From: Thermohalobaculum sp039822785
GTDB taxonomy: Bacteria > Pseudomonadota > Alphaproteobacteria > Rhodobacterales > Rhodobacteraceae
DNA length: 64,000 nucleotides
Assembly (NCBI GenBank): GCA_039822785.1
Contig: JBCBMO010000007.1
Location: 186,001 to 250,000, forward strand
Direction: 5' to 3'
Shown here piece after piece: positions 52,981 through 62,107 of the stretch. The notes beneath the pieces were generated by a model. The model searched no databases. It worked only from the letters and a program-made list of their open reading frames with translations, and had not been told where the DNA came from. Position 1 is the stretch's first letter. Each line of letters opens with the position of its first letter. The position numbers and the translations under genes are program-made.

Positions 52981-53867
52981 GCGGGTACGGCAGTCAGCGG
53001 CAGCACATCGACGCCGACCGACAGCGCCTGGGGCCCGCCGCCCACCACCAGGCCCGAGACCGGGCTCACGTCGCGAAAATCCCTGCCCCAGGCCAGGGTG
53101 ATGTGGTCGAGCCCGGGCACCACGTCGTTCGTGGGATCGAAATCGACCCAGGAGAACACGGGATCCCAGACCGATACCCAGGCGTGGCTCGCGTCGGCGC
53201 CCTGCAGCCGCTCCTGGCCCTCCGGGGGGATGGTGCGCAGGTAGCCGGAGACATAGCGCGCCGGCAGCCGAAGCGATCGCATGCAGGCCAGCATGACATG
53301 CGCAAAATCCTGGCAGACCCCCTGGCGCGTCTGAAAGCTCTCGCGCGGATGGGTGTCCGCGGCGGTCGCCCCCGGCTGATACTCAAAATCCGTATAGATC
53401 CGCGTGCAGAGATCCGCTGCAGCGGCCAGCAGCGGCCGGCCCGGCGTCAGACTTTCGGCCGCATAGGCGCGGATCGCCGCGTTCGACCCGGTCATGGCGG
53501 AGGGGTAGAGGTAGGGCGCCACCTCCGCCACCGGGGGCAGGTTGCCGGCACCGATCACCTGATCGCGCACCCGCTCCCAGGGCGCGCCCGCCTCGAAGAT
53601 GAACTGCGAGGGTTCCTGACGCTCCACCTTGCTGATCGCGGCGATACGCAGGGTGTCATGCGCCCGCGCGACGGTCGCCACATGCTCCGCATTGCCGAAC
53701 AGATCGCGCTGAGCCGCCAGCGGCTCGGCCCGCGGCGTGATCTCGATCCGGCTCTCGAGCACCCGCTGACAGTCGGTATCGCGGGGCGTCAGCCGCAACA
53801 GGTGCTGCGAAAACGCGGCGGGGCTCGCATAGCGATAGGTCGTGACGTGGCGCACTTCGTAGAGCAT
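52977..53867 (-). CDS. Transglutaminase-like cysteine peptidase family protein
   Basis: 296 residues. N-terminal beta domain (H-V-T-T-Y-R-Y) typical of bacterial transglutaminase-like proteins, then the papain-like core with Cys185 in R-Q-G-V-C-Q-D-F-A-H, His228 in A-S-H-A-W-V and Asp244 in F-D-P-T-N. Likely a cytoplasmic peptidase or amide-forming enzyme. Its start overlaps the stop of the ATP-grasp/alpha-E gene by one base. These genes commonly occur together and are thought to make or trim a peptide tag. Confidence 0.88.
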   Translation of the reverse strand: MLYEVRHVTTYRYASPAAFSQHLLRLTPRDTDCQRVLESRIEITPRAEPLAAQRDLFGNAEHVATVARAHDTLRIAAISKVERQEPSQFIFEAGAPWERVRDQVIGAGNLPPVAEVAPYLYPSAMTGSNAAIRAYAAESLTPGRPLLAAAADLCTRIYTDFEYQPGATAADTHPRESFQTRQGVCQDFAHVMLACMRSLRLPARYVSGYLRTIPPEGQERLQGADASHAWVSVWDPVFSWVDFDPTNDVVPGLDHITLAWGRDFRDVSPVSGLVVGGGPQALSVGVDVLPLTAVPA

Positions 53868-56443
53868 CAGTCCGCCTCCCCGGCACTACCGGTGCCGTCG
53901 TCCTCATCATCGGCCGCCGCCTCGCCCGGCACCTCCGCCCCGGTGCGGCCGGCATGGCGCAGCGCCACGGGCGCCTCGGCATGGGCGAAATAGCTGTTCG
54001 AGATCCGATCGGCGATCTCGGCCAGGTCGCGCTCGCAGCGGCGCATCAGCCGCGCCAGGATCGTACGCGTGCCGGTCTCGCTGGTATCGGCCAGGGCATC
54101 GGCATCCAACATGCGCAGTTCGGTGAGCAGCGACAGCGCCAGGCGATGCTCGGCCCGCCGATAGGGCCCTTCGCGCGGCAGCTGCGCCAGCACCGCCTCC
54201 AGCTGGACCAACTGATAGGCCAGCGCCCGGGGGTTCGCCTCGTCAAGCACCAAGAGGTCGAGCACCGCCGCCGCCCGGGGCACCATCATGTAGCGATTGC
54301 GATAGGCCGCGGTGGAATCGGACAGCGTGAGCCAGGCGCGCAACCGGCTCTCCTCGTCCTCCTCCTCCTCCCCGGCCAGGCGCCGGGCGATGCGCGCGAC
54401 CTCGATCCCCCGCTCGATCCGGCGGCCCATCTCCAGGAAACGCCAGGCAAAGTTGCGGGTCAGATTGTCCTGTGCCGCGCCGGAGAAGGCGGCGAGGTTG
54501 CGCAGGCTGTCCTCCACCAGGCGCATGAGATCGGCGGAGCGGCGCAGGCTCAGCCCCTCTCCCCAGCGCGGGTCGTTGGACAACCGCTCGATGTAGCGCC
54601 AGCCCTCCTCGGAGATCGAAAGCCGCGCGCGCACCGCCCCGGCGGACAGCGCCGACAGGATCGAGGGCATGCCGAAGGGTTCTACCGGATCGTTCACCAG
54701 CCGGCTGACCGCATCGCGAAAACGCTGTGCTGGGCTCAAATCCGCCCGGTCCGCGGCGCGGCTGGAGATGATGTCGACCAGCAGGTCCGGACCCGCATCG
54801 GTGCGGTTGCCCGAAAGGTACCGGCGCATACACACATCGAGCACGCGCAGCGTACCCTCCGCCCGCTCCGCGTTGCGGCCCATCCAGAACACCTCGTCCG
54901 CGACCCGGCTGAGCAGGTCGCGGCCGGTGCGCCGCAGGTGCCCCGTGGCCAGGCGATCGGCCAACAGGCTGTGCGAGGGCATCGAGGGCAGATCCTCCCG
55001 ATCCGCCATGACCCAGACGTCCTTGCCAAAGCCCAGGGCCGGCACCCGGCCGCCCCCGCCGGTGGTGGGGTCGGTGTCCTGCGCGATCTCCGCCGCGACG
55101 CCCGAGGGGGCGACGGACCACCCCTCGCCCGTCCAGCAGGCGAAGACGCGCATGATCCAGGGCGCCGCCGCCACGCGCCCGCCGCGCAGCACCGGCGTCT
55201 CCGCCAAGCGGGGGATGCGCAGCGCGATGTAACGCTCGGGCTTGCGGCGAAAGGCCTCCGCCAGGTTTTCCTCGTCCGCCAGGGCGGCGCGGTCGCCGGC
55301 GGTCGCGCGGCGGTTCAGCGGGTCGATCGCCCAGCGGCTGCGATCCGCCAGCACGGTTTCCCGCGCCGCAGGATCGCCCATCCACAGGCAGGGCGCATCA
55401 TGCAGGCGCAGATCCTCGGACAGCAGCCGCTCCGCCAGGACATGGGCGAAGGGCGCCATGGCCCGGTGCGCCATGACCGAACAGCCGATGGCATTGCCCA
55501 TCACCAGGTTCCCGGCCCGGGCCGCGAGCGACAGCGCCGGCGCGCCGGGCAGGGCATCGGCCTGGCGGTGAAGCGCATCGACCCCCTTGTCCGGCGCGCC
55601 GCGCAGCATGACGTCGATCTTCTTGAGCCCGTCCAACGTCTTCACGAAGGCAGCCCCCTCGCGCACGGTCACATCGCCCGGCTCCACCAGCGCGGCGTTG
55701 AGGTAGCGGGCGAGATAGGCGTGGGAGAAAAAGCGCGGATCGCCCTCGCCCCGGGTGAGCAGCGCCAGCCGCCCCTCCCACCCGGTCAGGCTGTCGAGCA
55801 GTTCCTGGAACCGCGCATAGTGGCTGGCGACCCGGCGGACGCCGAGATCCAGGAAGGGCTGGGCGAGGCACTGCGAAGTGGCGATGCGGTTCGCGATCAG
55901 CCAGCCGTCGCCCAGCGGCGTATCGAGCCGGTCGGCGAGGCAGACCCACGCCCCCTCCGCCGTGCGGGCGATATCGGCCTCATAGACATAGGTGTAGCGC
56001 GCGGGCGGCTGCGGCCAGCCCGCGCAATGGGCGGCGAAGGCATCGGCGCCGTAAACCAATCCGGGCGGCAGCGCACCGTCGCGGATCATCCGGCTGGGGC
56101 CGTAGATATCGGCCAGCGTCGCCTCCGCCAGGCGGGCGCGCTGGATCACCCCGGCCTCGACCTCCGCCCAGTCGGCGGCGGAGAGGATCACGGGCAGCGG
56201 ATCGGCGGCGGTATCGGCTTGCTCACGCGCGGAGAACGCGATGCCGCTCTCGGCACGGCTGCGCTCCAGGTCGCGGGCCATCGCCGCGCGGCGCTCCGTG
56301 CCCAGCTCGCCCAGCCAGTCGAGGAAGCCACGCCAATGGCCACGCACGGCGCCGTCGGGGCCGATCGCCTCCTGGTGCACGCCCGGGGTGGGGCGCGGCA
56401 GCAGACGTTCCTCGCGTCCGTTCAGGACACCTGAGCCGGCCAT
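53867..56443 (-). CDS. Fused circularly permuted ATP-grasp and alpha-E domain protein
   Basis: 858 residues. Residues 1-480 are the circularly permuted ATP-grasp domain (DUF404/DUF407; P-S-R-M-I-R-D-G, Y-E-A-D-I-A-R, G-D-P-R-F-F-S-H-A-Y-L-A-R-Y), predicted to ligate amino acids or peptides. Residues 505-830 are the all-helical alpha-E domain (DUF403; V-A-D-E-V-F-W-M-G-R-N-A-E-R-A, then N-F-A-W-R-F-L-E-M-G-R-R-I-E-R). In many bacteria these are two genes; here they are one. ATG at 56441-56443 has GGGGGAT about 7 bases upstream. Part of the transglutaminase cluster. Confidence 0.9.
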   Translation of the reverse strand: MAGSGVLNGREERLLPRPTPGVHQEAIGPDGAVRGHWRGFLDWLGELGTERRAAMARDLERSRAESGIAFSAREQADTAADPLPVILSAADWAEVEAGVIQRARLAEATLADIYGPSRMIRDGALPPGLVYGADAFAAHCAGWPQPPARYTYVYEADIARTAEGAWVCLADRLDTPLGDGWLIANRIATSQCLAQPFLDLGVRRVASHYARFQELLDSLTGWEGRLALLTRGEGDPRFFSHAYLARYLNAALVEPGDVTVREGAAFVKTLDGLKKIDVMLRGAPDKGVDALHRQADALPGAPALSLAARAGNLVMGNAIGCSVMAHRAMAPFAHVLAERLLSEDLRLHDAPCLWMGDPAARETVLADRSRWAIDPLNRRATAGDRAALADEENLAEAFRRKPERYIALRIPRLAETPVLRGGRVAAAPWIMRVFACWTGEGWSVAPSGVAAEIAQDTDPTTGGGGRVPALGFGKDVWVMADREDLPSMPSHSLLADRLATGHLRRTGRDLLSRVADEVFWMGRNAERAEGTLRVLDVCMRRYLSGNRTDAGPDLLVDIISSRAADRADLSPAQRFRDAVSRLVNDPVEPFGMPSILSALSAGAVRARLSISEEGWRYIERLSNDPRWGEGLSLRRSADLMRLVEDSLRNLAAFSGAAQDNLTRNFAWRFLEMGRRIERGIEVARIARRLAGEEEEDEESRLRAWLTLSDSTAAYRNRYMMVPRAAAVLDLLVLDEANPRALAYQLVQLEAVLAQLPREGPYRRAEHRLALSLLTELRMLDADALADTSETGTRTILARLMRRCERDLAEIADRISNSYFAHAEAPVALRHAGRTGAEVPGEAAADDEDDGTGSAGEAD

Positions 56444-56503
56444 GGACCGATCCCCCACACGTTCACATCGGCGTCGCCCCCGGACGGGGCTTCGCTATCG
56501 GCC

Positions 56504-59500
56504 CTAGCGCTGGCGCCGGAGGTCCAGCGTTAGCGGAAACTCAGGGCTGAGCCGAGGCCGCCGTGGGGCGAAATTGCCCGCGGTGTGGCCCATCGGCTGA
56601 AACCGCGCCATGCGCCTGCCTTCCGCCTCCAGGTCGTTGACCGGCTGATCATCGAACCCGCGCCCGCCTGGATGGGCCACATGGTGCACGAAGCCGCCGA
56701 CCGACCGTCCGGACCATGTATCGTAAAGATCGAAGGTCAATGGGGCGTGTACGCCGATGGTGGGGTGAAGGCACTGCGCCGGCTGCCAGGCACGGTAGCG
56801 GATGCCGGCGACGGCAATATCGCGCCGCTCGGTCTTGGTCAGCGGCACCTGCCAGCCGTTACAGGTGACGACGTAGCGATCGCCCAGATCGCCGGTTACC
56901 TTGAGCTGCACCCGCTCGAGCGAGCTGTCCACATAGCGCGCCGTGCCGCCGATGGCCCCGGTCTCGCCCAGAACGTTCCAGGGCTCGATCGCCGCGCGCA
57001 GCTCCATCTCGATCCCGCGGTAGACCACATCGCCCGCCAGCGGGAAGCGGAACTCGAACTGGGCGCGGAACCACTCCGCCCGGAACTCGATGTCGAGCGC
57101 CCGGGTAAGATCGTCGAGCACCTCCAGAAAGTCGGCCCAAACGTAGTGGGGCAGCATGTAGCGGTCGTGGAGCGCCGTGCCCCAGCGCACCGGCGGGCGG
57201 CGCTGCGGCTCGCGCCAGAACCAGGCGATCAGGGCGCGCAGCACCAGCGACTGCGCCATGGCCATGCGCGGATGCGGCGGCATCTCAAAGGCGCGGAACT
57301 CCACCAGCCCCAGCCGCCCAGTCGGCCCATCGGGGGAGTAGAGCTTGTCGATGCAGATCTCCGAGCGATGAGTATTGCCCGTGAGGTCCGTCATCAGGTC
57401 GCGGAAGATGCGGTCGACCATCCAGGGGGGTGGGCTGTCGCCGGCGGCATCCGCCTCCTGCAGTGCGATCTCGAGCTCGTAGAGCACGTCCTCCCGCGCC
57501 TCGTCGACCCGGGGCGCCTGGCTGGTGGGCCCGATGAAGACGCCGGAGAAGAGGTAGGAGAGCGAGGGATGCGCCTGCCAGTAGCGCACCAGCGAGGCGA
57601 GCAGATCGGGCCGGCGCAGAAAGGGGCTGTTGGCCGGCGTCATCCCGCCCACCACGATGTGGTTGCCCCCGCCCGAGCCCACCATGCGCCCGTCATGCAT
57701 GAACTTGATCGTATCCAGCCCCTCGTGGCGCGCGGCCTCGTAGAGGGTCTCGGTGATGTTCACCTGCTGGCCCCAGTTCTCCGCCGGCTGGACGTTCACC
57801 TCGATCACGCCGGGGTCGGGCGTCGCCTTGATGACGTTCAGGCGATAGTCATGCGGCGGGGCGTAGCCGTCGAGATGGACCTTGAGGCCGGTCGCCTGCG
57901 CCGCCTCCTCCACCGCCGCGACCAGGTCGACAAAGGCATCGGCCGTCGGCACCGGCGGCATGAAGACCGAGAGGATGCCGTTCTTGGGCTCGACCGTGAT
58001 GGCCGTGCGCACGCTCTCCACCACGATCGCGCGGAGGGGATCGGCACTCACTGCCGCAAGAACAGGCCCGGACGGCAGGCCCGCGCCGCGGCGGTTGGGC
58101 GGTGCGGGCAGTGGCGGCTTCAGCCCCTGAGGCTGAGGCTCATCCGGCGTGCCGGCAGGGCCGGTTGCAGCGCCCTGGCTCTGGTACAGATAGCTGCCCG
58201 GCGGGGCGAGCGGCCCGCGCTCGGCAAAGGGGTCCATCTGGTGCAGGAAGGGATAGTCCCCCTCCGCCAGGAAGGGCAGCGAGGTGAGCGGCAGCCGGTA
58301 GCCGCCCGAGGCATCGCCGGGCGCCAGGAACAACCGCCCGCGCCGGGTCTTCCACTTCTCGGTGGACCAGCGGTAGCGCCGGCGGGGCCCCCGCGCGGCA
58401 TGGGCCCGCGACTGCGCCAGTTGGCAGGGCAGCACCACGCAGGTCGGCGTCGTCAATCCCCGGTCGAAGGCCTGCGCCATCTGCCGCCGCTCCAGCGGGT
58501 CGTCGAGGTTGTTGTCCTCGGGGTCTAGATCGAGCGGCAGGCGCCCCTCAAGGAACATGTAGAACGCCGGGTCCTCGTAGGCAGGCTCGGCCGTGTTGGC
58601 CGGCAGCTCCAGCGCTTCGGTCAGGGCATCGGCCAAGCGCTGGGCATCGTCGACCGTGGCGGCCTGCGGTGCCTCAGGGGCAATCAGCTCCGGGTTCTCC
58701 CACAGCGGATAGCCGTCGACGCGCCAGTAGAGCCCAAAGGCCCAGCGCGGCAGCTGCTCGCCCGGGTACCACTTGCCCTGGCCGTAATGCAGCACCCCGC
58801 CGGGAGCGAAGGCATCGCGCAGCCGGCGCATCAGCCGGTCGGCATAGTGGCGCTTAGTCGGGCCCACCGCGCCGGTGTTCCATTCGTCCGCGTCACGGTC
58901 GGAGGCACTGACGAAGGTCGGCTCGCCCCCCATGGTCAGCCGCACATCGCCTGCCGCCAGATGCCCGTCGACCGCATGGCCCGCCGCGTCGATCAGCGCC
59001 CATTCGTCGTCGGTGAAGGGCAGCGTGATCCGCGGCTCCTCCCGCACGCGGCGGATCTCCATGTGGTGGCTGAACGTCACCTCCGCCGGCTCGTGCCCCC
59101 CGGTGATCGGCGCGGCCGAGGAGGGGTTCGGCGTGGCGGCCAGCGGGATGTGCCCCTCCGCCGCGAACAGCCCGGAGGTCGGGTCGAGGCCGATCCAGCC
59201 CGCGCCGGGGGCATAGACCTCGCACCAGGCATGCAGATCGGTGAAATCCGCCTCCGGCCCGCTCGGCCCGTCCACCGCCTTGATGTCCGGCGTGAGCTGC
59301 AGCAGGTAGCCCGACACAAAGCGCGCCGCGACGCCCATGCGGCGCATCAGATGCACCATCAGCCAGGCGCTGTCGCGGCACGAGCCGAGGGCGAGCTTCA
59401 GCGTCTCCTCCGGCGTCTGCACCCCGGGCTCCATGCGGATGGTGTAGTTCACCGCTTTCCAGACCGCCTGGTTGATCGCCACCAGCCAGTCGATCGTGCT

Positions 59501-59920
59501 TTCGTCCTTCTTCGGCAGGGTCTTGAGGAAGGCCTCAAAGAGCTCGCCATAGCTCTTCTGCAGCTCGAAATAGGGCGTCAGATCGTGCTCAAGCTCGGCG
59601 CCATAGGCGAAGGGGAACGACTGCGCGTGCTCCTCGAGGAAAAAGTCGAAGGGGTTCACCGCCGCCATGTCGGCGATCAGATCCACCGTCACCTCGAAAT
59701 GATCGACCTTCTCGGGGAACACCGCCCGGGCCAGCCAGTTGCCGAAGGGATCCTGCTGCCAGTTGAGGAAATGCTCCTCCGGCGTGATGCTCTGGCTGAA
59801 GGAGAGGATGCGCGTGCGCGAATGCGGCGCCGGGCGAAGTCGGATGACCTGCGGTCCCAGGGTGATGCGCTTGTCGTAGCGATAGGTGGTCCGGTGGGTA
59901 ATCGCCGCGTTGATACTCAT
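56504..59920 (-). CDS. Transglutaminase-DUF2126 fusion protein
   Basis: 1138 residues. The N-terminal 270 residues are a transglutaminase-like domain with Cys181 (G-S-C-R-D-S-A-W), His230 (D-L-H-A-W-C) and Asp246 (L-D-P-T-S-G). The rest is the large DUF2126 region (about 350-1138), with blocks such as L-T-M-G-G-E-P-T-F-V and G-S-G-G-G-N-H-I-V-V-G-G and a glutamine-synthetase-like or amidoligase-type fold expected from the family. A proline-rich linker near 620-660 separates subregions. ATG at 59918-59920 has AAGGGA 6 bases upstream. First gene of the four-gene cluster. Confidence 0.9.
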   Translation of the reverse strand: MSINAAITHRTTYRYDKRITLGPQVIRLRPAPHSRTRILSFSQSITPEEHFLNWQQDPFGNWLARAVFPEKVDHFEVTVDLIADMAAVNPFDFFLEEHAQSFPFAYGAELEHDLTPYFELQKSYGELFEAFLKTLPKKDESTIDWLVAINQAVWKAVNYTIRMEPGVQTPEETLKLALGSCRDSAWLMVHLMRRMGVAARFVSGYLLQLTPDIKAVDGPSGPEADFTDLHAWCEVYAPGAGWIGLDPTSGLFAAEGHIPLAATPNPSSAAPITGGHEPAEVTFSHHMEIRRVREEPRITLPFTDDEWALIDAAGHAVDGHLAAGDVRLTMGGEPTFVSASDRDADEWNTGAVGPTKRHYADRLMRRLRDAFAPGGVLHYGQGKWYPGEQLPRWAFGLYWRVDGYPLWENPELIAPEAPQAATVDDAQRLADALTEALELPANTAEPAYEDPAFYMFLEGRLPLDLDPEDNNLDDPLERRQMAQAFDRGLTTPTCVVLPCQLAQSRAHAARGPRRRYRWSTEKWKTRRGRLFLAPGDASGGYRLPLTSLPFLAEGDYPFLHQMDPFAERGPLAPPGSYLYQSQGAATGPAGTPDEPQPQGLKPPLPAPPNRRGAGLPSGPVLAAVSADPLRAIVVESVRTAITVEPKNGILSVFMPPVPTADAFVDLVAAVEEAAQATGLKVHLDGYAPPHDYRLNVIKATPDPGVIEVNVQPAENWGQQVNITETLYEAARHEGLDTIKFMHDGRMVGSGGGNHIVVGGMTPANSPFLRRPDLLASLVRYWQAHPSLSYLFSGVFIGPTSQAPRVDEAREDVLYELEIALQEADAAGDSPPPWMVDRIFRDLMTDLTGNTHRSEICIDKLYSPDGPTGRLGLVEFRAFEMPPHPRMAMAQSLVLRALIAWFWREPQRRPPVRWGTALHDRYMLPHYVWADFLEVLDDLTRALDIEFRAEWFRAQFEFRFPLAGDVVYRGIEMELRAAIEPWNVLGETGAIGGTARYVDSSLERVQLKVTGDLGDRYVVTCNGWQVPLTKTERRDIAVAGIRYRAWQPAQCLHPTIGVHAPLTFDLYDTWSGRSVGGFVHHVAHPGGRGFDDQPVNDLEAEGRRMARFQPMGHTAGNFAPRRPRLSPEFPLTLDLRRQR

Positions 59921-60053
59921 CCTGGGTCCCTTCGCCTTGGCCAACGGCGCGGGCGGGAGGCAGGGGATCCAGACGTGGCCCCAGGCCCTGCTGCGCTGCA
60001 AGAGTTAACTAAAGCCGGCGCGCGCGCCATCAGCAACAACGGAGAAGGAACCG

Positions 60054-60461
60054 ATGGAAATCATGCCCGCGGGCAGCCGCCCCACGCAGGCGGCGAACCC
60101 TGCCTATTTCACCGGCGCTGTCCTGCAGGACCCGGTCATCGCCGCGCCGGATGGCACGCGCCTCTATGCGCTGATCGTCCATTTCGCGCCGGGTGCCCGG
60201 ACGCATTGGCACACCCATCCCCATGGCCAGACCCTCCAGGTGCTGAGCGGCGTCGGCCGGGTGCAACTCGAGGGGGAGCCCCTGCGCGAGATCCGGGCCG
60301 GCGACACGGTTTGGATCGCACCGGGAGAGCGCCATTGGCACGGCGCCGCACCCGGCGTGGCGATGACCCATCTGGCGATCCAGGAGGCCGGCGAGGACGG
60401 CATGGCTGCCCATTGGGCCGAGCCGGTCGATGAGGCCACGGCCAACGCGACGCTCGCCTGA
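60054..60461 (+). CDS. Cupin-domain protein
   Basis: 135 residues forming one cupin beta-barrel. Motif 1 is R-T-H-W-H-T-H-P-H-G-Q-T-L-Q-V and motif 2 includes G-E-R-H-W-H-G-A, giving a metal site of histidines (no Glu seen in motif 1, where Gln stands). This pattern is close to small cupins described as carboxymuconolactone-decarboxylase-associated or hydroxynitrile lyase-like. AAGGA lies 6 bases before the ATG. Substrate unknown. It is divergent from the DUF2126 gene. Confidence 0.85.
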   Translation: MEIMPAGSRPTQAANPAYFTGAVLQDPVIAAPDGTRLYALIVHFAPGARTHWHTHPHGQTLQVLSGVGRVQLEGEPLREIRAGDTVWIAPGERHWHGAAPGVAMTHLAIQEAGEDGMAAHWAEPVDEATANATLA

Positions 60462-60614
60462 TCTGTTCGTGAGCGGAGATCCCGCGCAGCGCGCTCGCGT
60501 GCGGGGTGGCTTTGCGGCGCGTGGGCCGCCAGAAACGCCAACGGCGCCCGGCAGGGACCGGACGCCGTCTCGACGCGACCGCCCTTAGGGGAAAGGACGG
60601 TCAGGGGGAAGTCG

Positions 60615-61127
60615 TCAGAGCGCCGAGCACACGCCGCGGCTCGACCGGGCCTCCAGGTCGGCGCTCGCGCTGCTGGCCATGGCGAAACCGCCGTCGACCA
60701 TCGCGTTCAGGCGCATATCCCAGCCCGAGCATTCCAGCAGGGCGACGCCGTTCTCGCGATCACCGCCGGCGGCCCGCTCCACGCAGCTCATCGGGCGATC
60801 CGGCTCACCGGTGCCGATGGTGCGCAGGATGTAGCAGCTCCCGCCTTCGGCATCGTACCCTGCTGCACGGCGAACATCGGGGTGGTCACAGGCGCCAGAG
60901 GGGTCGCTGACCAGCGCATAGACATCCGTCAGGGGATCGCGCCGGCTGCCGAAGATCCAATCGCCCTCGCCCAGCGTCGCGCTCTGCTCCTCGCACAGCA
61001 GCGCCGCCGGCGCGCCAACGGCCGCAACCTCGTCAAGCGACGCGGTCACTGTCTGCCGGGCGTCGACAGCCATCGAGCCGCCGACGAAGCCGAGCACACC
61101 GACCAGGGCCAGAGCCTGCTTCCACAT
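60615..61127 (-). CDS. Hypothetical exported protein
   Basis: 170 residues with a signal peptide (M-W-K-Q-A-L-A-L-V-G-V-L-G-F-V-G-G-S-M-A, cleavage near residue 20). The mature part has six cysteines (for example L-L-C-E-E, G-A-C-D-H, G-G-S-C-Y, M-S-C-V-E, L-E-C-S-G, G-V-C-S), suggesting three disulfides, and no known domain. Start ATG at 61127 follows GAGG closely. Monocistronic between the cupin gene and the rfb operon. Confidence 0.65.
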   Translation of the reverse strand: MWKQALALVGVLGFVGGSMAVDARQTVTASLDEVAAVGAPAALLCEEQSATLGEGDWIFGSRRDPLTDVYALVSDPSGACDHPDVRRAAGYDAEGGSCYILRTIGTGEPDRPMSCVERAAGGDRENGVALLECSGWDMRLNAMVDGGFAMASSASADLEARSSRGVCSAL

Positions 61128-61522
61128 TTCCTCAACCTCAACGCAAAACGCTTAAGTCCCATTCGCCTGGTGAATGTGTATTCCAGTCAGCGGCCACCCG
61201 CCAATGCATTAACCAACAACTGTCTGAATTAACACAAAATTACTACTTACACGGGAATTTGCGGAGGGGATGTCCACATCCCGGACATGTCCTTAGGGCA
61301 GAAATGCCCTGCATCCGCCCCTCAATCATTAACGCCCAGCGAATCAACACCGTAAAGCAATGGGGCGGTACCGTGGCCGGCACTTGCCGCAATCCTGCCA
61401 AGATCACACGCCGCAAAAGGGGTTAGCCAAAGCCGAGGGCGCGTTCTGCGTTGATCCTCCGCCCCCCGCTGGCTATACGCGCCCGGCGCCCGACAGATAC
61501 CGAAGGTCGAGGAAGAGGTCGG
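61128..61522. other. Intergenic region upstream of rfbC
   Basis: 395 bases without a gene, AT-rich at its left side (promoter region of the exported protein). It contains an inverted repeat ATGTCC/GGACAT (about 61269-61287) and a hairpin AGGGCA-GAAA-TGCCCT (61295-61310) with a GNRA-type loop, and the rfbC promoter. Confidence 0.4.
61451..61479 (+). promoter_or_regulatory. Predicted promoter of rfbCBD
   Basis: TTGATC (61451-61456), exactly 17 bases, TATACG (61474-61479), 43 bases before the rfbC start. Confidence 0.55.
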
Positions 61523-62083
61523 ATGTCCTTGAGTGTGGAGCCGCTTGCGATCCCAGCGGTTAAGATCCTGCGCCCGCGCCGCTTCGGCGATCACCGCGGT
61601 TTCTTCTCCGAGACCTACAACAAGCAGACCTTCGCCAACGCAGGCGTCGATCACGACTTCGTGCAGGATAACCACTCCCTGTCGGGCACCGTCGGCACCG
61701 TCCGCGGGCTGCACTTCCAGTCCCCGCCCCATGCGCAGACCAAGCTGGTGCGCGTCACGAGGGGGGCGATCCTGGATGTGGCGGTCGATATCCGGCGCAG
61801 CTCACCGACCTTCGGCCAGCACGTTGCGGCGCGCATCACGGCGGCGGAGTGGAACCAGATCCTGGTGCCCATCGGCTTTGCCCATGGTTTCGTCACGCTC
61901 GAACCCGATACAGAGGTCATCTACAAGGTCACGGGCTACTACGCGCCCGACCACGACCACGGGATCCTGTGGAACGATCCGGCGCTCGGCATCGACTGGG
62001 GGATGGCGCCCGGGGCGGCATCGCTGTCCGACAAGGACCGCGCCCTGCCGAGGCTGGCGGAGATCACCAGCCCGTTCGACTAG
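61523..62083 (+). CDS. rfbC: dTDP-4-dehydrorhamnose 3,5-epimerase
   Basis: RmlC, third enzyme of dTDP-L-rhamnose synthesis. 186 residues; cupin-type fold with the catalytic His64 in V-R-G-L-H-F-Q, F-G-D-H-R-G-F-F-S-E-T-Y near the start, and Y-Y-A-P-D-H-D-H-G-I-L-W-N-D-P. ATG at 61523 with AGGAAGAGG upstream; an upstream frame start inside the promoter is not credible. First gene of the rfbC-B-D operon, 24 bases before rfbB. Confidence 0.95.
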   Translation: MSLSVEPLAIPAVKILRPRRFGDHRGFFSETYNKQTFANAGVDHDFVQDNHSLSGTVGTVRGLHFQSPPHAQTKLVRVTRGAILDVAVDIRRSSPTFGQHVAARITAAEWNQILVPIGFAHGFVTLEPDTEVIYKVTGYYAPDHDHGILWNDPALGIDWGMAPGAASLSDKDRALPRLAEITSPFD

Positions 62084-62107
62084 GCCAACGCGGGGGAGAG
62101 GCACGAC

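Noticed and set aside
53954..56434. 826-codon open frame on the plus strand
   Set aside because: Opposite strand of the ATP-grasp/alpha-E gene; composition is typical of a shadow frame.
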